From the NCBI GenBank assembly GCA_046046245.1, contig JBJOKE010000008.1, positions 124,001 through 188,000 of the forward strand: DNA of 64,000 nucleotides, read 5' to 3'. The DNA comes from UBA4615 sp046046245. GTDB lineage: Bacteria > Pseudomonadota > Gammaproteobacteria > Burkholderiales > Burkholderiaceae_E. The notes under the pieces were generated by a model. The model did no database searches and was not told the origin of the DNA. It saw only the letters and a program-made list of their open reading frames with translations. Below, piece after piece: positions 1 through 7,827 of the stretch (position 1 is the stretch's first letter; each line of letters opens with the position of its first letter). A program made the translations under genes and the position numbers.

Positions 1-224
1 AGCGACTCGTCGAAGGAATACGAGTACTCGAGGCTCTCGACGTCGCAGCGGGCGCCGGGGTAGCGGTTCCAGTACCAGGTGCCGCCCACGCCGTCGGCGG
101 CCTCGAGCACGACCGCGCGAAAGCCGAGCCGGCGCAGCCGGTGCAGCAGGTACAGGCCGGCGAAGCCGGCGCCGATCACGACGACGTCGAGCGACGCATC
201 CGATCCGCTGGCGGTGTCGGTCAT
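1..224 (-). CDS. Baeyer-Villiger flavin monooxygenase, N-terminal part only
   Basis: The first 74 codons of a flavoprotein monooxygenase; the rest lies beyond the left edge. The FAD-binding Rossmann motif is at residues 18-23 (GAGFAG). It is followed at about 47-61 by GGTWYWNRYPGARCD, which is characteristic of type I Baeyer-Villiger monooxygenases of the cyclohexanone/phenylacetone group. Such enzymes use NADPH and O2 to insert oxygen next to a ketone, giving an ester or lactone. It is the last gene of a leftward operon: its ATG overlaps the TGA of the esterase before it by four bases (ATGA), so translation is probably coupled. Family is clear; substrate cannot be told. Confidence 0.85.
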   Translation of the reverse strand, partial: MTDTASGSDASLDVVVIGAGFAGLYLLHRLRRLGFRAVVLEAADGVGGTWYWNRYPGARCDVESLEYSYSFDES

Positions 225-1177
225 GCTGCGGTGGCTCCGACTCGGCGCGCGCCCGCCGTCAGCGCGGCGCGCAGCGCCCGGGCGGCATCGCGCACGACCG
301 CGTCCGCCTCGGGCAGGTGGTTGAAGAGTCTCGCGAACCCGTGCGCGAGCCCCGGGACGACGCGGGTCTCGACCGGCACGCCCGCGCGCCGCAGCGCCTC
401 GCCATAGGCGAGCGCCTCGTCCCGCAGCACGTCGTATTGAGCGGCGACGATCCAGGCGGGCGAGCTGCCGGAGAGGTCCGCGCGCCGGACCGGGGCGACC
501 TCGGGATCGGCGCGGCGGGCGTCGTCGACGTAGTGCCGGAAGAACCAGTCCATGTCGCCCCGCGTGAGCGGCAACCCCTCGCCGTGCTCGCGGTAGCTCG
601 GCCGGTCGAGATCGGCGTCGGCGACCGGGTAGAACAGGCACTGCAGCGCGATCGGCACGCGGCCCTCGAGCCGCGCGGCCGCCACCGTCGCCAGGTTCGC
701 GCCGGCGCTGTCGCCCGCGACGGCGACCGGCCGCGGTGCGCCGAGCAGCGCGCAGGCGTTCGCCGCCGCCCATGCGACCGCGTCCTCCGCGTCCTCGAGA
801 CCGGCGGGGAAGGGGTGCTCGGGCGCGAGCCGGTACTCGACCGACAGGACCGCGCAGCCCGAGTGCGCGACGAGCGCCCGCGCGAGCAGGTCGTAGTCGT
901 CCACCGAGCCGCAGACCCAGCCGCCGCCGTGCAGGTAGACCACGAGCCCGACCTCGTCGTCGGCCCGTGCGGCGCGGTAGAGCCGCGCCGACACCGCGCC
1001 GGCGCGCGTCGGCACCGACAGGTCGCCGACCGGCCCGACCTCGGGTCCGCGGCCGAGCGCCGCGCGCCCCGCCGCGACCAGCTCGCGCGCCTGCGCCGGC
1101 GTGCCGCCGGACAGCCCCGGCCGGCCCGCGGCGCGGGCCGCGTCCATCATCGTCCGCACGAACGGATGCAGTGCCAT
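221..1177 (-). CDS. alpha/beta hydrolase of the hormone-sensitive lipase family (esterase/lactonase)
   Basis: A 318-residue soluble esterase. The oxyanion-hole motif HGGGW is at 83-87 and the nucleophile elbow GDSAG at 155-159, making Ser157 the nucleophile. A late Asp (in DVLRDEA) and His (in AHGFARLF) complete the triad. This is the hormone-sensitive-lipase (class IV) branch, of normal length. It lies between an alcohol dehydrogenase (16 bases upstream) and a Baeyer-Villiger monooxygenase (4-base overlap downstream). The expected job is therefore to hydrolyse the ester or lactone made by the monooxygenase, as ChnC does in cyclohexanone pathways. Function as esterase is well supported; the lactone substrate is inferred from context. 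Confidence 0.88.
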   Translation of the reverse strand: MALHPFVRTMMDAARAAGRPGLSGGTPAQARELVAAGRAALGRGPEVGPVGDLSVPTRAGAVSARLYRAARADDEVGLVVYLHGGGWVCGSVDDYDLLARALVAHSGCAVLSVEYRLAPEHPFPAGLEDAEDAVAWAAANACALLGAPRPVAVAGDSAGANLATVAAARLEGRVPIALQCLFYPVADADLDRPSYREHGEGLPLTRGDMDWFFRHYVDDARRADPEVAPVRRADLSGSSPAWIVAAQYDVLRDEALAYGEALRRAGVPVETRVVPGLAHGFARLFNHLPEADAVVRDAARALRAALTAGARRVGATAA

Positions 1178-1193
1178 CGCCCGCCCTCCGCGC

Positions 1194-2249
1194 TCAGGGC
1201 ACGAGCACGACGCGTCCGACGACCCGGCCCGCGCGCAGGTCGGCGAGCGCCGCGTCGGCGTCGGCGAGCGCTCGCCGGTCGATCGGCATCGCGAGCGGCG
1301 GGCCCGCCCGCACCAGCGCGACCAGCTCGCGAAGCTCGGCCGGGCTGCCGATGTAGCTGCCCTGCAGCGTCGCGGCGCGCATCGGCAGCAGCGGCACCGC
1401 GAGCGTCGCCGCGCCGCCCAGCAGGCCCACCACGACGATGCGACCGCCCTTGTCGAGCATCTCGTAGGCGAGCGCCACGGTCTCGCCGCTGCCCACCAGG
1501 TCCATCACGAAGCCCACCGGTCCGCCCAGCGCCTCGCGGATCCGCGCGGCCGCGTCGGGCACCTTCGGATCGATCGCGGCGACCGCGCCGGCCGCCAGCG
1601 CCGCCTCGCGCTTGCGCGCGTCGATCTCGACGACGACCGCGCCCTTCGCGTTCATCCGGCGCATCAGGTCGAGCGCCATCAGCCCCAGCCCGCCCGCGCC
1701 GAAGACGACGATGCGCTCGGTCTGCAGCAGCGGTCCCGCCTTCTTCAGCGCGCCGTAGGTGGTCAGGCCCGCGCAGGCGAGCGGCGCGGCGGCGACCGGG
1801 TCGAGCGCGCCGAGGTCGATCAGGTAGCGCGGATGCGGAACGAGGATGTGGTCGGCGTAGCCGCCCGGCCGGTTGACGCCGAGGAAGCGCGGCGCGGTGC
1901 ACAGGTGCTCGTCGCCCGCCTGGCAGGCGCGGCAGCTGCCGCAGCCGATCCAGCTGCAGACCACGTGCCGCGAGCCGATCGCCACGCCGGCCGCATCCGG
2001 ACCGAGCGCGACGACCTCGCCGGTCGACTCGTGCCCCATCACCTGCGGGAAGGCCACCCGACCCTCGAACGACAGGCGACGGTCTCCGCCGAGGTCGTAG
2101 GCGCCTTCCCAGATGTGGACGTCGCTGTGGCACATCCCCGCACCGAGCGTGCGCACCAGCACCTCGGTGCCCTGCGGCTCGGGCAGCGGCCGGTGGGCCG
2201 CCTCGAGGTGCTGCCTGAACCCGCCGAGGTGCATGCACCGCATCTTCAT
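1194..2249 (-). CDS. zinc-dependent alcohol dehydrogenase, ChnD-like
   Basis: A 351-residue medium-chain dehydrogenase. The catalytic zinc ligands are Cys40 and the GHE at 72-74. The structural zinc loop has Cys103, Cys106, Cys109 and Cys117, and the NAD-binding motif GAGGLG follows. The segment near residue 48 (EGAYDLGG) resembles 6-hydroxyhexanoate dehydrogenases. The start chosen is MKMRCMHL, preceded by GGGAGGAGATCGAC; a longer upstream reading has no ribosome site. As first gene of the leftward operon with the esterase and Baeyer-Villiger monooxygenase, it probably oxidises the omega-hydroxy acid freed by the esterase, handing the aldehyde to the divergent dehydrogenase. Enzyme class is secure; substrate is inferred. 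Confidence 0.88.
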   Translation of the reverse strand: MKMRCMHLGGFRQHLEAAHRPLPEPQGTEVLVRTLGAGMCHSDVHIWEGAYDLGGDRRLSFEGRVAFPQVMGHESTGEVVALGPDAAGVAIGSRHVVCSWIGCGSCRACQAGDEHLCTAPRFLGVNRPGGYADHILVPHPRYLIDLGALDPVAAAPLACAGLTTYGALKKAGPLLQTERIVVFGAGGLGLMALDLMRRMNAKGAVVVEIDARKREAALAAGAVAAIDPKVPDAAARIREALGGPVGFVMDLVGSGETVALAYEMLDKGGRIVVVGLLGGAATLAVPLLPMRAATLQGSYIGSPAELRELVALVRAGPPLAMPIDRRALADADAALADLRAGRVVGRVVLVP

Positions 2250-2300
2250 CGTCGATCTCCTCCCGTTCGCGCCGCGCCGCTCATCGGCGCCGCGGCGGCT

Positions 2301-2346
2301 GTTGACGTCCGTCGGCACGTTACGGCAGACTCGTATGCACGTCAAC
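2301..2346. promoter_or_regulatory. inverted repeat GTTGACGT / ACGTCAAC in the divergent promoter region
   Basis: Perfect 8-base arms at 2301-2308 and 2339-2346, with 30 bases between, sit midway between the divergent alcohol and aldehyde dehydrogenase genes. Each arm contains a TTGACG that can serve as a -35 box, one for each direction. On the plus strand the matching -10 (CAGACT, 2326-2331, 18-base spacer) is weaker. The symmetry suits either two face-to-face promoters or a dimeric regulator site. Confidence 0.4.
2317..2345 (-). promoter_or_regulatory. candidate sigma-70 promoter for the leftward alcohol dehydrogenase operon
   Basis: On the minus strand TTGACG (2345-2340) and TAACGT (2322-2317) are separated by exactly 17 bases, a good match to the sigma-70 consensus and unusual in such GC-rich DNA. 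Transcription would begin near 2310, leaving about 60 bases of leader before the ATG at 2249. The -35 box lies inside one arm of an 8-base inverted repeat. Confidence 0.5.
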
Positions 2347-2446
2347 GGTATGCTTTCATGCTTACCGATCCGCCCGTCCATGACGGGTGGCGACGGACGA
2401 CCACACGCCGGGCGCGATCCGGCGACCACAGGGAGCAGCGCAGACC

Positions 2447-3889
2447 ATGACGGACAGGGAGACGGTGCCGGCCCCGCGCCAGTACATCGGCGGGGCGTGG
2501 CGGGAGGGCGGCGACGGCATGGTCGGTCCGGTGTGCGACCCGGCCACCGGCCAGGTCCTCGCCGAGGTGCCTCGGGCCAGCCGCGCGGACCTCGACGATG
2601 CGCTCGAGGCGGCCGAGCGGGGCTTCCGAACCTGGCGGCTGAAGTCGCCGCAGGAGCGCGCCGCGGTGCTGCGGCGCGCCGCCGACCTGCTGCGCGAACG
2701 CGTCGCGCCGCTCGCGCGCCTGATGACCCTCGAGCAGGGCAAGACCCTGCCCGAATCGACCCTCGAGGTCACGCTCTCGGCCGAGACCTTCGACTGGTAC
2801 GCGGCCGAGGCACTGCGCGCGAACGGGCGCGTGATTCCGGCGCGCGTGCGCGGCACGCGCCAGCTGGTGATGCCGCAGCCGCTCGGACCGGTGGCAGCGT
2901 TCACGCCGTGGAACTTCCCGGCGCTGCTGCCCGCGCGCAAGATCGCGCCCGCGCTCGCGGCCGGCTGCAGCGTCGTGATGAAGCCCTCCGAGGAGACGCC
3001 GCTGTCGGCGATCGGGCTCGCGCAGGCGCTGGCCGACGCGGGCCTGCCGGCGGGCGTGCTGAACCTCGTCTTCGGGGTGCCCGCCGAGGTCTCCGAGCAC
3101 CTGATCGCCTCGCCGGTGATCCGCAAGGTCACCTTCACCGGCTCGACCGCGGTCGGCCGCCAGCTCGCCCGGCTCGCGGCCGAGGGCGTCAAGCCGTGCA
3201 CGCTCGAGCTCGGCGGCCACGCGCCGGTGCTGGTGTTCGACGACGCCGACCTCGAGCGCACGGTCGCGACCTGCGTGATGGGCAAGACCCGCAATGCCGG
3301 CCAGGTCTGCACCTCGCCCACGCGCTTCCTCGTCCAGGACGGCCTCCACGATGCCTTCGTGCGCCGCTTCGGCGAGGCGATGGACGCGCTCGTCGTCGGA
3401 CCGGGGCTCGACGCGCGCTCGCAGATGGGCGCGCTCGCCAACGGGCGTCGCCTCGAGGCGATCGGCTCGCTCGTCGAGAACGCCGTCGCGCACGGCGGCC
3501 GGGTCGTGGCGGGCGGCAGCCGCGTCGGGCTCGCCGGCCACCTCTACCGCCCCACGGTCGTCGCCGGCGCGGGCGCTCGGGCCGACGCGATGCGGGTCGA
3601 GCCCTTCGGGCCGCTCGCGCTCGTGTCGCGCTTCGCGACGCTCGACGACGGACTCGCCGAGGCCAACCGCCTGCGCTTCGGCCTCGCCGCCTACGCGTTC
3701 ACCACCTCGGCCGCCACCGCCGCGATCGTCGGCGAGGAACTCGAGGCCGGCGGCATCGGCATCAACACCTTCGCGGTGTCGCACGTCGAGGCGCCCTTCG
3801 GCGGCCTCAAGGACAGCGGCTACGGCAAGGAAGGCGGCCCCGAAGGCATCGAGGCCTACATGCACCCGAAATACGTCCACCACGCCTGA
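2447..3889 (+). CDS. aldehyde dehydrogenase (NAD(P)+), possibly semialdehyde-type
   Basis: A 480-residue ALDH with all landmarks: PWNFP at 154-158, the cofactor turn FTGSTAVG near 230-237, the general base Glu254 in LELGG, and the catalytic Cys288 in NAGQVC. Length and the GGHAPV after the Glu resemble succinate/glutarate/6-oxohexanoate semialdehyde dehydrogenases. The start is the ATG 6-8 bases after GGGAG; the upstream in-frame ATG at 2387 lacks a ribosome site. It faces the alcohol dehydrogenase across a shared promoter region, so it probably oxidises that enzyme's aldehyde product to the acid. A binding-protein gene follows after 24 bases. Confidence 0.88.
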   Translation: MTDRETVPAPRQYIGGAWREGGDGMVGPVCDPATGQVLAEVPRASRADLDDALEAAERGFRTWRLKSPQERAAVLRRAADLLRERVAPLARLMTLEQGKTLPESTLEVTLSAETFDWYAAEALRANGRVIPARVRGTRQLVMPQPLGPVAAFTPWNFPALLPARKIAPALAAGCSVVMKPSEETPLSAIGLAQALADAGLPAGVLNLVFGVPAEVSEHLIASPVIRKVTFTGSTAVGRQLARLAAEGVKPCTLELGGHAPVLVFDDADLERTVATCVMGKTRNAGQVCTSPTRFLVQDGLHDAFVRRFGEAMDALVVGPGLDARSQMGALANGRRLEAIGSLVENAVAHGGRVVAGGSRVGLAGHLYRPTVVAGAGARADAMRVEPFGPLALVSRFATLDDGLAEANRLRFGLAAYAFTTSAATAAIVGEELEAGGIGINTFAVSHVEAPFGGLKDSGYGKEGGPEGIEAYMHPKYVHHA

Positions 3890-3913
3890 GACGTGAACCC
3901 CGAGGAGACGCCC

Positions 3914-5146
3914 ATGACCCATCGCCCCCACGCTTCGTCCCGCGGCCGCCGCCGCGGGTTCGCGGTCGCCGCCACCGTGCTCGCCACCGCCCTCGCCGGC
4001 GCGTCCGGCGGTGCGCACGCGCAGTCCGCGCCGCCGCTGCGCATCGGCATCCTGAGCGACATGGCCGGCATCGTCGCCGACCTGTCGGGCCCCGGCTCGG
4101 TGATCGCCGCCAAGATGGCGATCCAGGACTACGGCGGCAGGGTGATCGGCCGGCAGATCGAGCTGATCGAGGCCGACCACCAGAACAAGGCCGACCTCGG
4201 CATCTCCCTCGCGCGCCAGTGGTACGACAGCGGCGTGCGGGTGATCTTCGACATCGGCATCACCACGGTCGCGATCGGCGTGCAGCAGCTCGCGCGCGAC
4301 AAGGACCGGATGGTGATCTTCAACAGCTCGGCCAGCAGCGACCTGACCGGGAAGTTCTGCTCGCCGAACGGCGTGCACTGGACCTACAACTCGTATTCGC
4401 AGGCGCTGGGCGCGGTCAAGGCCGCGCAGGACGCCGGCGCCAAGTCCTGGTACTTCATCACCGTCGACTACGCGTACGGCAAGAACGTGCAGCGCGATGC
4501 GACCGAGATGATCCAGAAGGCGGGCGGCAAGGTGCTGGGCTCGGTGGCCCACCCGTTCGAGAGCGGCGAGTTCTCCTCGCAGCTGCTGCAGGCGCAGACC
4601 TCGAAGGCCGACGCGATCGGGCTGGCGACCACCACCGGCCACGCCGCGACGATGATCAAGCAGGCGGCCGAGTTCGGGGTGTCGCCGAAGCAGCTGATCG
4701 CGCCGATGAGCCTGACCTACAACGACGTGCGCGCGGTCGGCCTGCAGGCCGCGCAGGGCCTGTACGTGACCGAGCCCTTCTACTGGGACCAGAACGACGA
4801 GACCCGCCGCTTCTCGAACCGCTTCAAGGACAGGCACGGCAAGATGCCGAACATGGTCCAGGCGAGCGTCTACGGCGCGGTCACGCACTACCTGAAGGCG
4901 GTCGCCGCCGCGGGCACCGACGATACCGCCGCGGTGATGGCGAAGATGAAGTCGCTGCCGATCAACGACATGATGACCCGGGACGGCACGATCCGCGAGG
5001 ACGGGCGCGTGATGCGCGAGAACTACATCTTCCGCGTGAAGAAGCCCGCCGAGTCGAAGAGCACCTGGGACCTCTACGCACCGGTCTCGACGATCTCGCG
5101 CAACGACTCGTTCCCGGTCGACAAGGCCTGCCCGCTGATCAAGTGA
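3914..5146 (+). CDS. ABC-type branched-chain amino-acid-like substrate-binding protein
   Basis: A 410-residue periplasmic receptor of the Leu/Ile/Val-binding (Peripla_BP_6) family. The signal peptide is basic, then hydrophobic, with a likely cleavage after AHA at residue 36. The mature part begins with LRIGILSDMAG, typical of these receptors. In the Burkholderiales such proteins often bind aromatic or aliphatic carboxylates rather than amino acids. No permease or ATPase gene for it is in the window, so the transporter must be encoded elsewhere or this is an orphan receptor. The start is the ATG after GAGGAGAC; it follows the aldehyde dehydrogenase in the same direction, suggesting co-transcription. 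Confidence 0.87.
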   Translation: MTHRPHASSRGRRRGFAVAATVLATALAGASGGAHAQSAPPLRIGILSDMAGIVADLSGPGSVIAAKMAIQDYGGRVIGRQIELIEADHQNKADLGISLARQWYDSGVRVIFDIGITTVAIGVQQLARDKDRMVIFNSSASSDLTGKFCSPNGVHWTYNSYSQALGAVKAAQDAGAKSWYFITVDYAYGKNVQRDATEMIQKAGGKVLGSVAHPFESGEFSSQLLQAQTSKADAIGLATTTGHAATMIKQAAEFGVSPKQLIAPMSLTYNDVRAVGLQAAQGLYVTEPFYWDQNDETRRFSNRFKDRHGKMPNMVQASVYGAVTHYLKAVAAAGTDDTAAVMAKMKSLPINDMMTRDGTIREDGRVMRENYIFRVKKPAESKSTWDLYAPVSTISRNDSFPVDKACPLIK

Positions 5147-5157
5147 CGTGCGCCGCC

Positions 5158-5206
5158 GGCCCGTCGGTCGACGGGCCGCTGCCGCCCCCTCCCCCCCCTC
5201 CATTCC
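5158..5206 (+). terminator. hairpin followed by a C-rich tract, possible terminator or attenuator
   Basis: Nine-base arms GGCCCGTCG / CGACGGGCC (5158-5166, 5169-5177) are separated by only two bases. They form a strong hairpin just after the binding-protein stop. It is followed by an almost pure pyrimidine stretch with runs of C, not the usual run of T. It could reduce read-through into the MaoC gene, or slow polymerase for Rho. Confidence 0.35.
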
Positions 5207-5218
5207 CGGGATCCGTCC

Positions 5219-5689
5219 ATGCCAGGCGTCTACTACGAGGACCTGCACGTCGGTCGCACCTTCGTCCACCCGATCCGGCGCACGGTCACCGAATCGGACA
5301 ACGTCTTCTTCTCCGCGCTGACCCACAACCCCGCCGCGCTGCACCTCGACGAGGAGTACTGCCGCGAGCACACCGAATACGGGCAGCGCATCGTCAACAG
5401 CGCATTCACGCTCGGGCTGATCGTCGGCATCTCGGTCGGCGACACCACGCTCGGCACGACGGTCGCCAACCTCGGCTGGGACGAGGTCCGTTTCCCCAGG
5501 CCCGTCTTCCACGGCGACACGATCCGCGTCGAGAGCACCGTGGTGGAGGCGCGCGACAGCGCCTCTCGCCCGCAGAACGGTATCGTCACGTTCGAGCACC
5601 GCGGCTACAACCAGCGCGGCGAGCTCGTGGCCACCTGCAAGCGCGGTGCGCTGATGCTGCGGCGCCCGCCCGGCGTGGCGCCGCGCTGA
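5219..5689 (+). CDS. MaoC-family acyl-CoA hydratase
   Basis: A 156-residue single hot-dog-fold hydratase. It begins YYEDLHVGRTFVHPIRRTVTESDN, and has the hydratase-type His in NPAALHLDEEYC. Members of this branch hydrate enoyl-CoA thioesters; close relatives act on mesaconyl- or itaconyl-type CoA esters and sit beside CitE-like lyases. Here a CitE-like lyase, a CaiB CoA-transferase and an acyl-CoA dehydrogenase lie within 6 kb. The ribosome site before the ATG is weak (GGGAT), and a C-rich tract lies just upstream. The exact substrate is not known. Confidence 0.82.
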   Translation: MPGVYYEDLHVGRTFVHPIRRTVTESDNVFFSALTHNPAALHLDEEYCREHTEYGQRIVNSAFTLGLIVGISVGDTTLGTTVANLGWDEVRFPRPVFHGDTIRVESTVVEARDSASRPQNGIVTFEHRGYNQRGELVATCKRGALMLRRPPGVAPR

Positions 5690-5732
5690 AGGGCGCGCCG
5701 CGGACGCGGCGACATCCGGAGGACGGGCGACG

Positions 5733-6749
5733 ATGACGGAGACGATGAGGGCGGCGGTCTGCGAGCGCTTCGGCTCCCACCTCGACCTGGTGGTCCGCGA
5801 CCTGCCGAGGCCGGCGCTCCGGCCGGGACGGGTGCGCGTGCGCATCGCCCATTCGACGGTGAGCTTCGGCCAGACGGTGCTGGTCGCCGGCCGCTACCAG
5901 CGCGAGCTGGCGCCACCCTTCGTGCCGGGGACCGAGGTGTCCGGCATCGTGCTCGAGGTCGGCGACGGCGTGGCCGGCCTCGCGCCCGGCGATCGCGTGG
6001 CCGGCGTGCTCGACCAGGGCGGCTACGCCGAGGAGGCGGTGACCACCGCGGCCACGGTCTACCGGCTCCCGGACGCCCTCGACCTCCCGACCGCGGCCTG
6101 CCTGCCCCTGACCTACGGCACCGCCTACGCCGCACTGCACTGGCGCGGCCGGCTCGCGCGCGGCGAGACGGTGCTGGTGCTCGGTGCCGCCGGCGGCGTC
6201 GGTCTCGCCACCGTCGAAGTCGCGCTCGCCTCCGGCGCGCGGGTCATCGCCACCGCCAGCACCGAGGCCAAGCGCGCGCTGGTGCGCTCGCGCGGCGTCG
6301 CCGCCGTGCTGGACGCCGACCCGGGCGCGCTGCGCGCGGCGGTGATGGCCGCCACCGCCGGCCGTGGGGTCGACCTGGTGTTCGATCCGGTGGGCGGCCC
6401 GCTGTCGGTCGAGGCGATGCGCTGTCTCGCGCCCGAGGGCCGGCTGCTGGTGATCGGCTTCGCGAGCGAGCAGGTGCCCGAGGCGCGCTTCAACATGCTG
6501 CTGGTGAAGAACGTCGACGTGGTCGGCTTCTGGATGGGCCTCTACATCGGCTGGGGACGCACCGACGAGCGCGAGCGGCACGCCCCGCGGATGCGCGCGA
6601 TGGTCGACACGCTGGCCGGCTGGTGCGTCGACGGCCGCCTGCGGCCCGAGGCCGGCATGCGCTTCCCGCTCGAGCGCATCGTCGACGCGTTCGATGCGGT
6701 GGTGTCGCGCCGCGGGCTCGGCCGCGTGCTCGTCGACGTCGTGCCCTGA
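5733..6749 (+). CDS. NADPH:quinone oxidoreductase-like zinc-free MDR enzyme
   Basis: A 338-residue medium-chain reductase of the quinone oxidoreductase (QOR/zeta-crystallin) branch. It has the GroES-like N-terminal half, PGTEVSGIV near residue 68, and the cofactor motif AAGGVG near 150. It lacks the zinc-ligand Cys/His set of alcohol dehydrogenases. Such enzymes reduce quinones or the C=C bond of enones with NADPH. A strong GGAGGAC site precedes the ATG. It follows the MaoC gene by 43 bases in the same direction and converges on a Bug protein gene. Role in the local pathway (for instance enone reduction) is inference. Confidence 0.82.
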   Translation: MTETMRAAVCERFGSHLDLVVRDLPRPALRPGRVRVRIAHSTVSFGQTVLVAGRYQRELAPPFVPGTEVSGIVLEVGDGVAGLAPGDRVAGVLDQGGYAEEAVTTAATVYRLPDALDLPTAACLPLTYGTAYAALHWRGRLARGETVLVLGAAGGVGLATVEVALASGARVIATASTEAKRALVRSRGVAAVLDADPGALRAAVMAATAGRGVDLVFDPVGGPLSVEAMRCLAPEGRLLVIGFASEQVPEARFNMLLVKNVDVVGFWMGLYIGWGRTDERERHAPRMRAMVDTLAGWCVDGRLRPEAGMRFPLERIVDAFDAVVSRRGLGRVLVDVVP

Positions 6750-6764
6750 GCGCGGACGCCGCGC
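6750..6764. terminator. short hairpin between convergent genes
   Basis: GCGCGG, three bases, then CCGCGC lies in the 19-base gap between the converging reductase and Bug genes. No T-run follows on either side. Position suggests a modest two-way terminator; sequence support is weak. Confidence 0.22.
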
Positions 6765-6768
6765 CCGC

Positions 6769-7743
6769 TCACTCGGGCGCGATGCCCGCGTCGCGCACCT
6801 TCTGCCCCCAGACCTCGAGCTGGCGCCCGACGTAGACGCCGAGCTCGGCCGCGCCGGCCGGCGCGGGCTCGCCGCCCAGCGACTCGATCCGCTCGCGGAA
6901 CTCGCGTCGCTGCACGATGCGCTCGAGCTCGGTCGACAGTCGCGCGACGATCTCCGCGGGGAGCCCGGCCGGACCGAAGAGACCGACCCAGGCCGACAGG
7001 TCGAAGCCCTGCAGGCCGAGCGTCTCGCCCAGCGTCGGCAGTTCGGGCGCCATCTGCGTGCGCTTCTCGGTGGACACGGCGATCGCACGGATGCGGCCCG
7101 CCTTCAGGTGCTGCTGGCTGGACGCGAGGTCGACGAACATGAACGCCACCTGGCCGCCGGCGAGATCGGTCAGCGCCTGCGGCGTGCTCTTGTACGCCAC
7201 GCCCTGCGCGCCCAGCTTCGTGAGGTTCACCAGCGCGGCGCCCGCGACCTGGCCGGTGCTGTTGCCGTACGCGTAGCTGGCACGGCCCGCGTTCTCCTTC
7301 GCCCACGCCACGAGCTGCGCGGGCGTCGTGATCGGCAGCTTCGCGTCGACGGCGAGGATGAAGGGGAAGTAGCAGACCCGGCCGATCGGCGCGAAGTCGC
7401 GCACCGGGTCGTACGGCAGCTTGCGGAAGAGGTGCGGATTCGCCGAGTGCGTGGTGTTCGTGGTCAGCATCAGCGTGTAGCCGTCGGGCGCGGCGCGGGC
7501 GACCGCCTCGGCGGCGATCTGGCCCGACGCACCCGGCCGGCTCTCGACCACCACCGGCTGCCCGAGCGCGGCGCGCAGGTCCTCGGCGATCGCGCGCGCG
7601 ACGATGTCGGTCGCGCTGCCGGCCGCGAACGGGATCACGAGCCGGATCGTCCGGTTCGGGAAGGGCTGGGCCCAGGCGGTGCCGGCGCGCGCGGCGAGCG
7701 CGGCTGCGCCGAGCGCGAGCAGGGTCCGTCGGGTCGATCGCAT
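6769..7743 (-). CDS. Bug-family tripartite tricarboxylate transport substrate-binding protein
   Basis: A 324-residue periplasmic binding protein of the TTT/Bug family, greatly expanded in Bordetella and relatives. The leader STRRTLLALG has a twin-arginine look and ends at AWA-Q (residue 25/26). The mature start, RTIRLVIPFAAGSATD, is the family signature. Such proteins bind carboxylates and deliver them to TctAB membrane proteins; neither TctA nor TctB is present here. The ATG after GAGGAGACACCG is preferred over one nine codons upstream. It follows the CitE-like lyase gene in the same direction after an 84-base gap holding a hairpin. Confidence 0.88.
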   Translation of the reverse strand: MRSTRRTLLALGAAALAARAGTAWAQPFPNRTIRLVIPFAAGSATDIVARAIAEDLRAALGQPVVVESRPGASGQIAAEAVARAAPDGYTLMLTTNTTHSANPHLFRKLPYDPVRDFAPIGRVCYFPFILAVDAKLPITTPAQLVAWAKENAGRASYAYGNSTGQVAGAALVNLTKLGAQGVAYKSTPQALTDLAGGQVAFMFVDLASSQQHLKAGRIRAIAVSTEKRTQMAPELPTLGETLGLQGFDLSAWVGLFGPAGLPAEIVARLSTELERIVQRREFRERIESLGGEPAPAGAAELGVYVGRQLEVWGQKVRDAGIAPE

Positions 7744-7790
7744 CGGTGTCTCCTCGTGTCGTCGTTGCACGCGCGTCCTGCGCGCGGGGA

Positions 7791-7812
7791 CCGGCCCGTT
7801 CGCGCGGGCCGG
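7791..7812 (-). promoter_or_regulatory. intercistronic hairpin between the lyase and Bug genes
   Basis: CCGGCCCG, six bases, then CGGGCCGG forms a perfect 8-pair stem between two leftward genes. No T-run follows. It may act as an mRNA-stabilising or attenuating structure that sets different levels of the two proteins. It partly overlaps a run of G tracts (7806-7827). Confidence 0.3.
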
Positions 7813-7827
7813 GGGTCGGGGGTCGGG

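Noticed and set aside
2342..5845. Long leftward frame opposite the aldehyde dehydrogenase, binding protein and MaoC genes
   Set aside because: No domain, no ribosome site and unnatural amino-acid use; it is the mirror of three clear genes.
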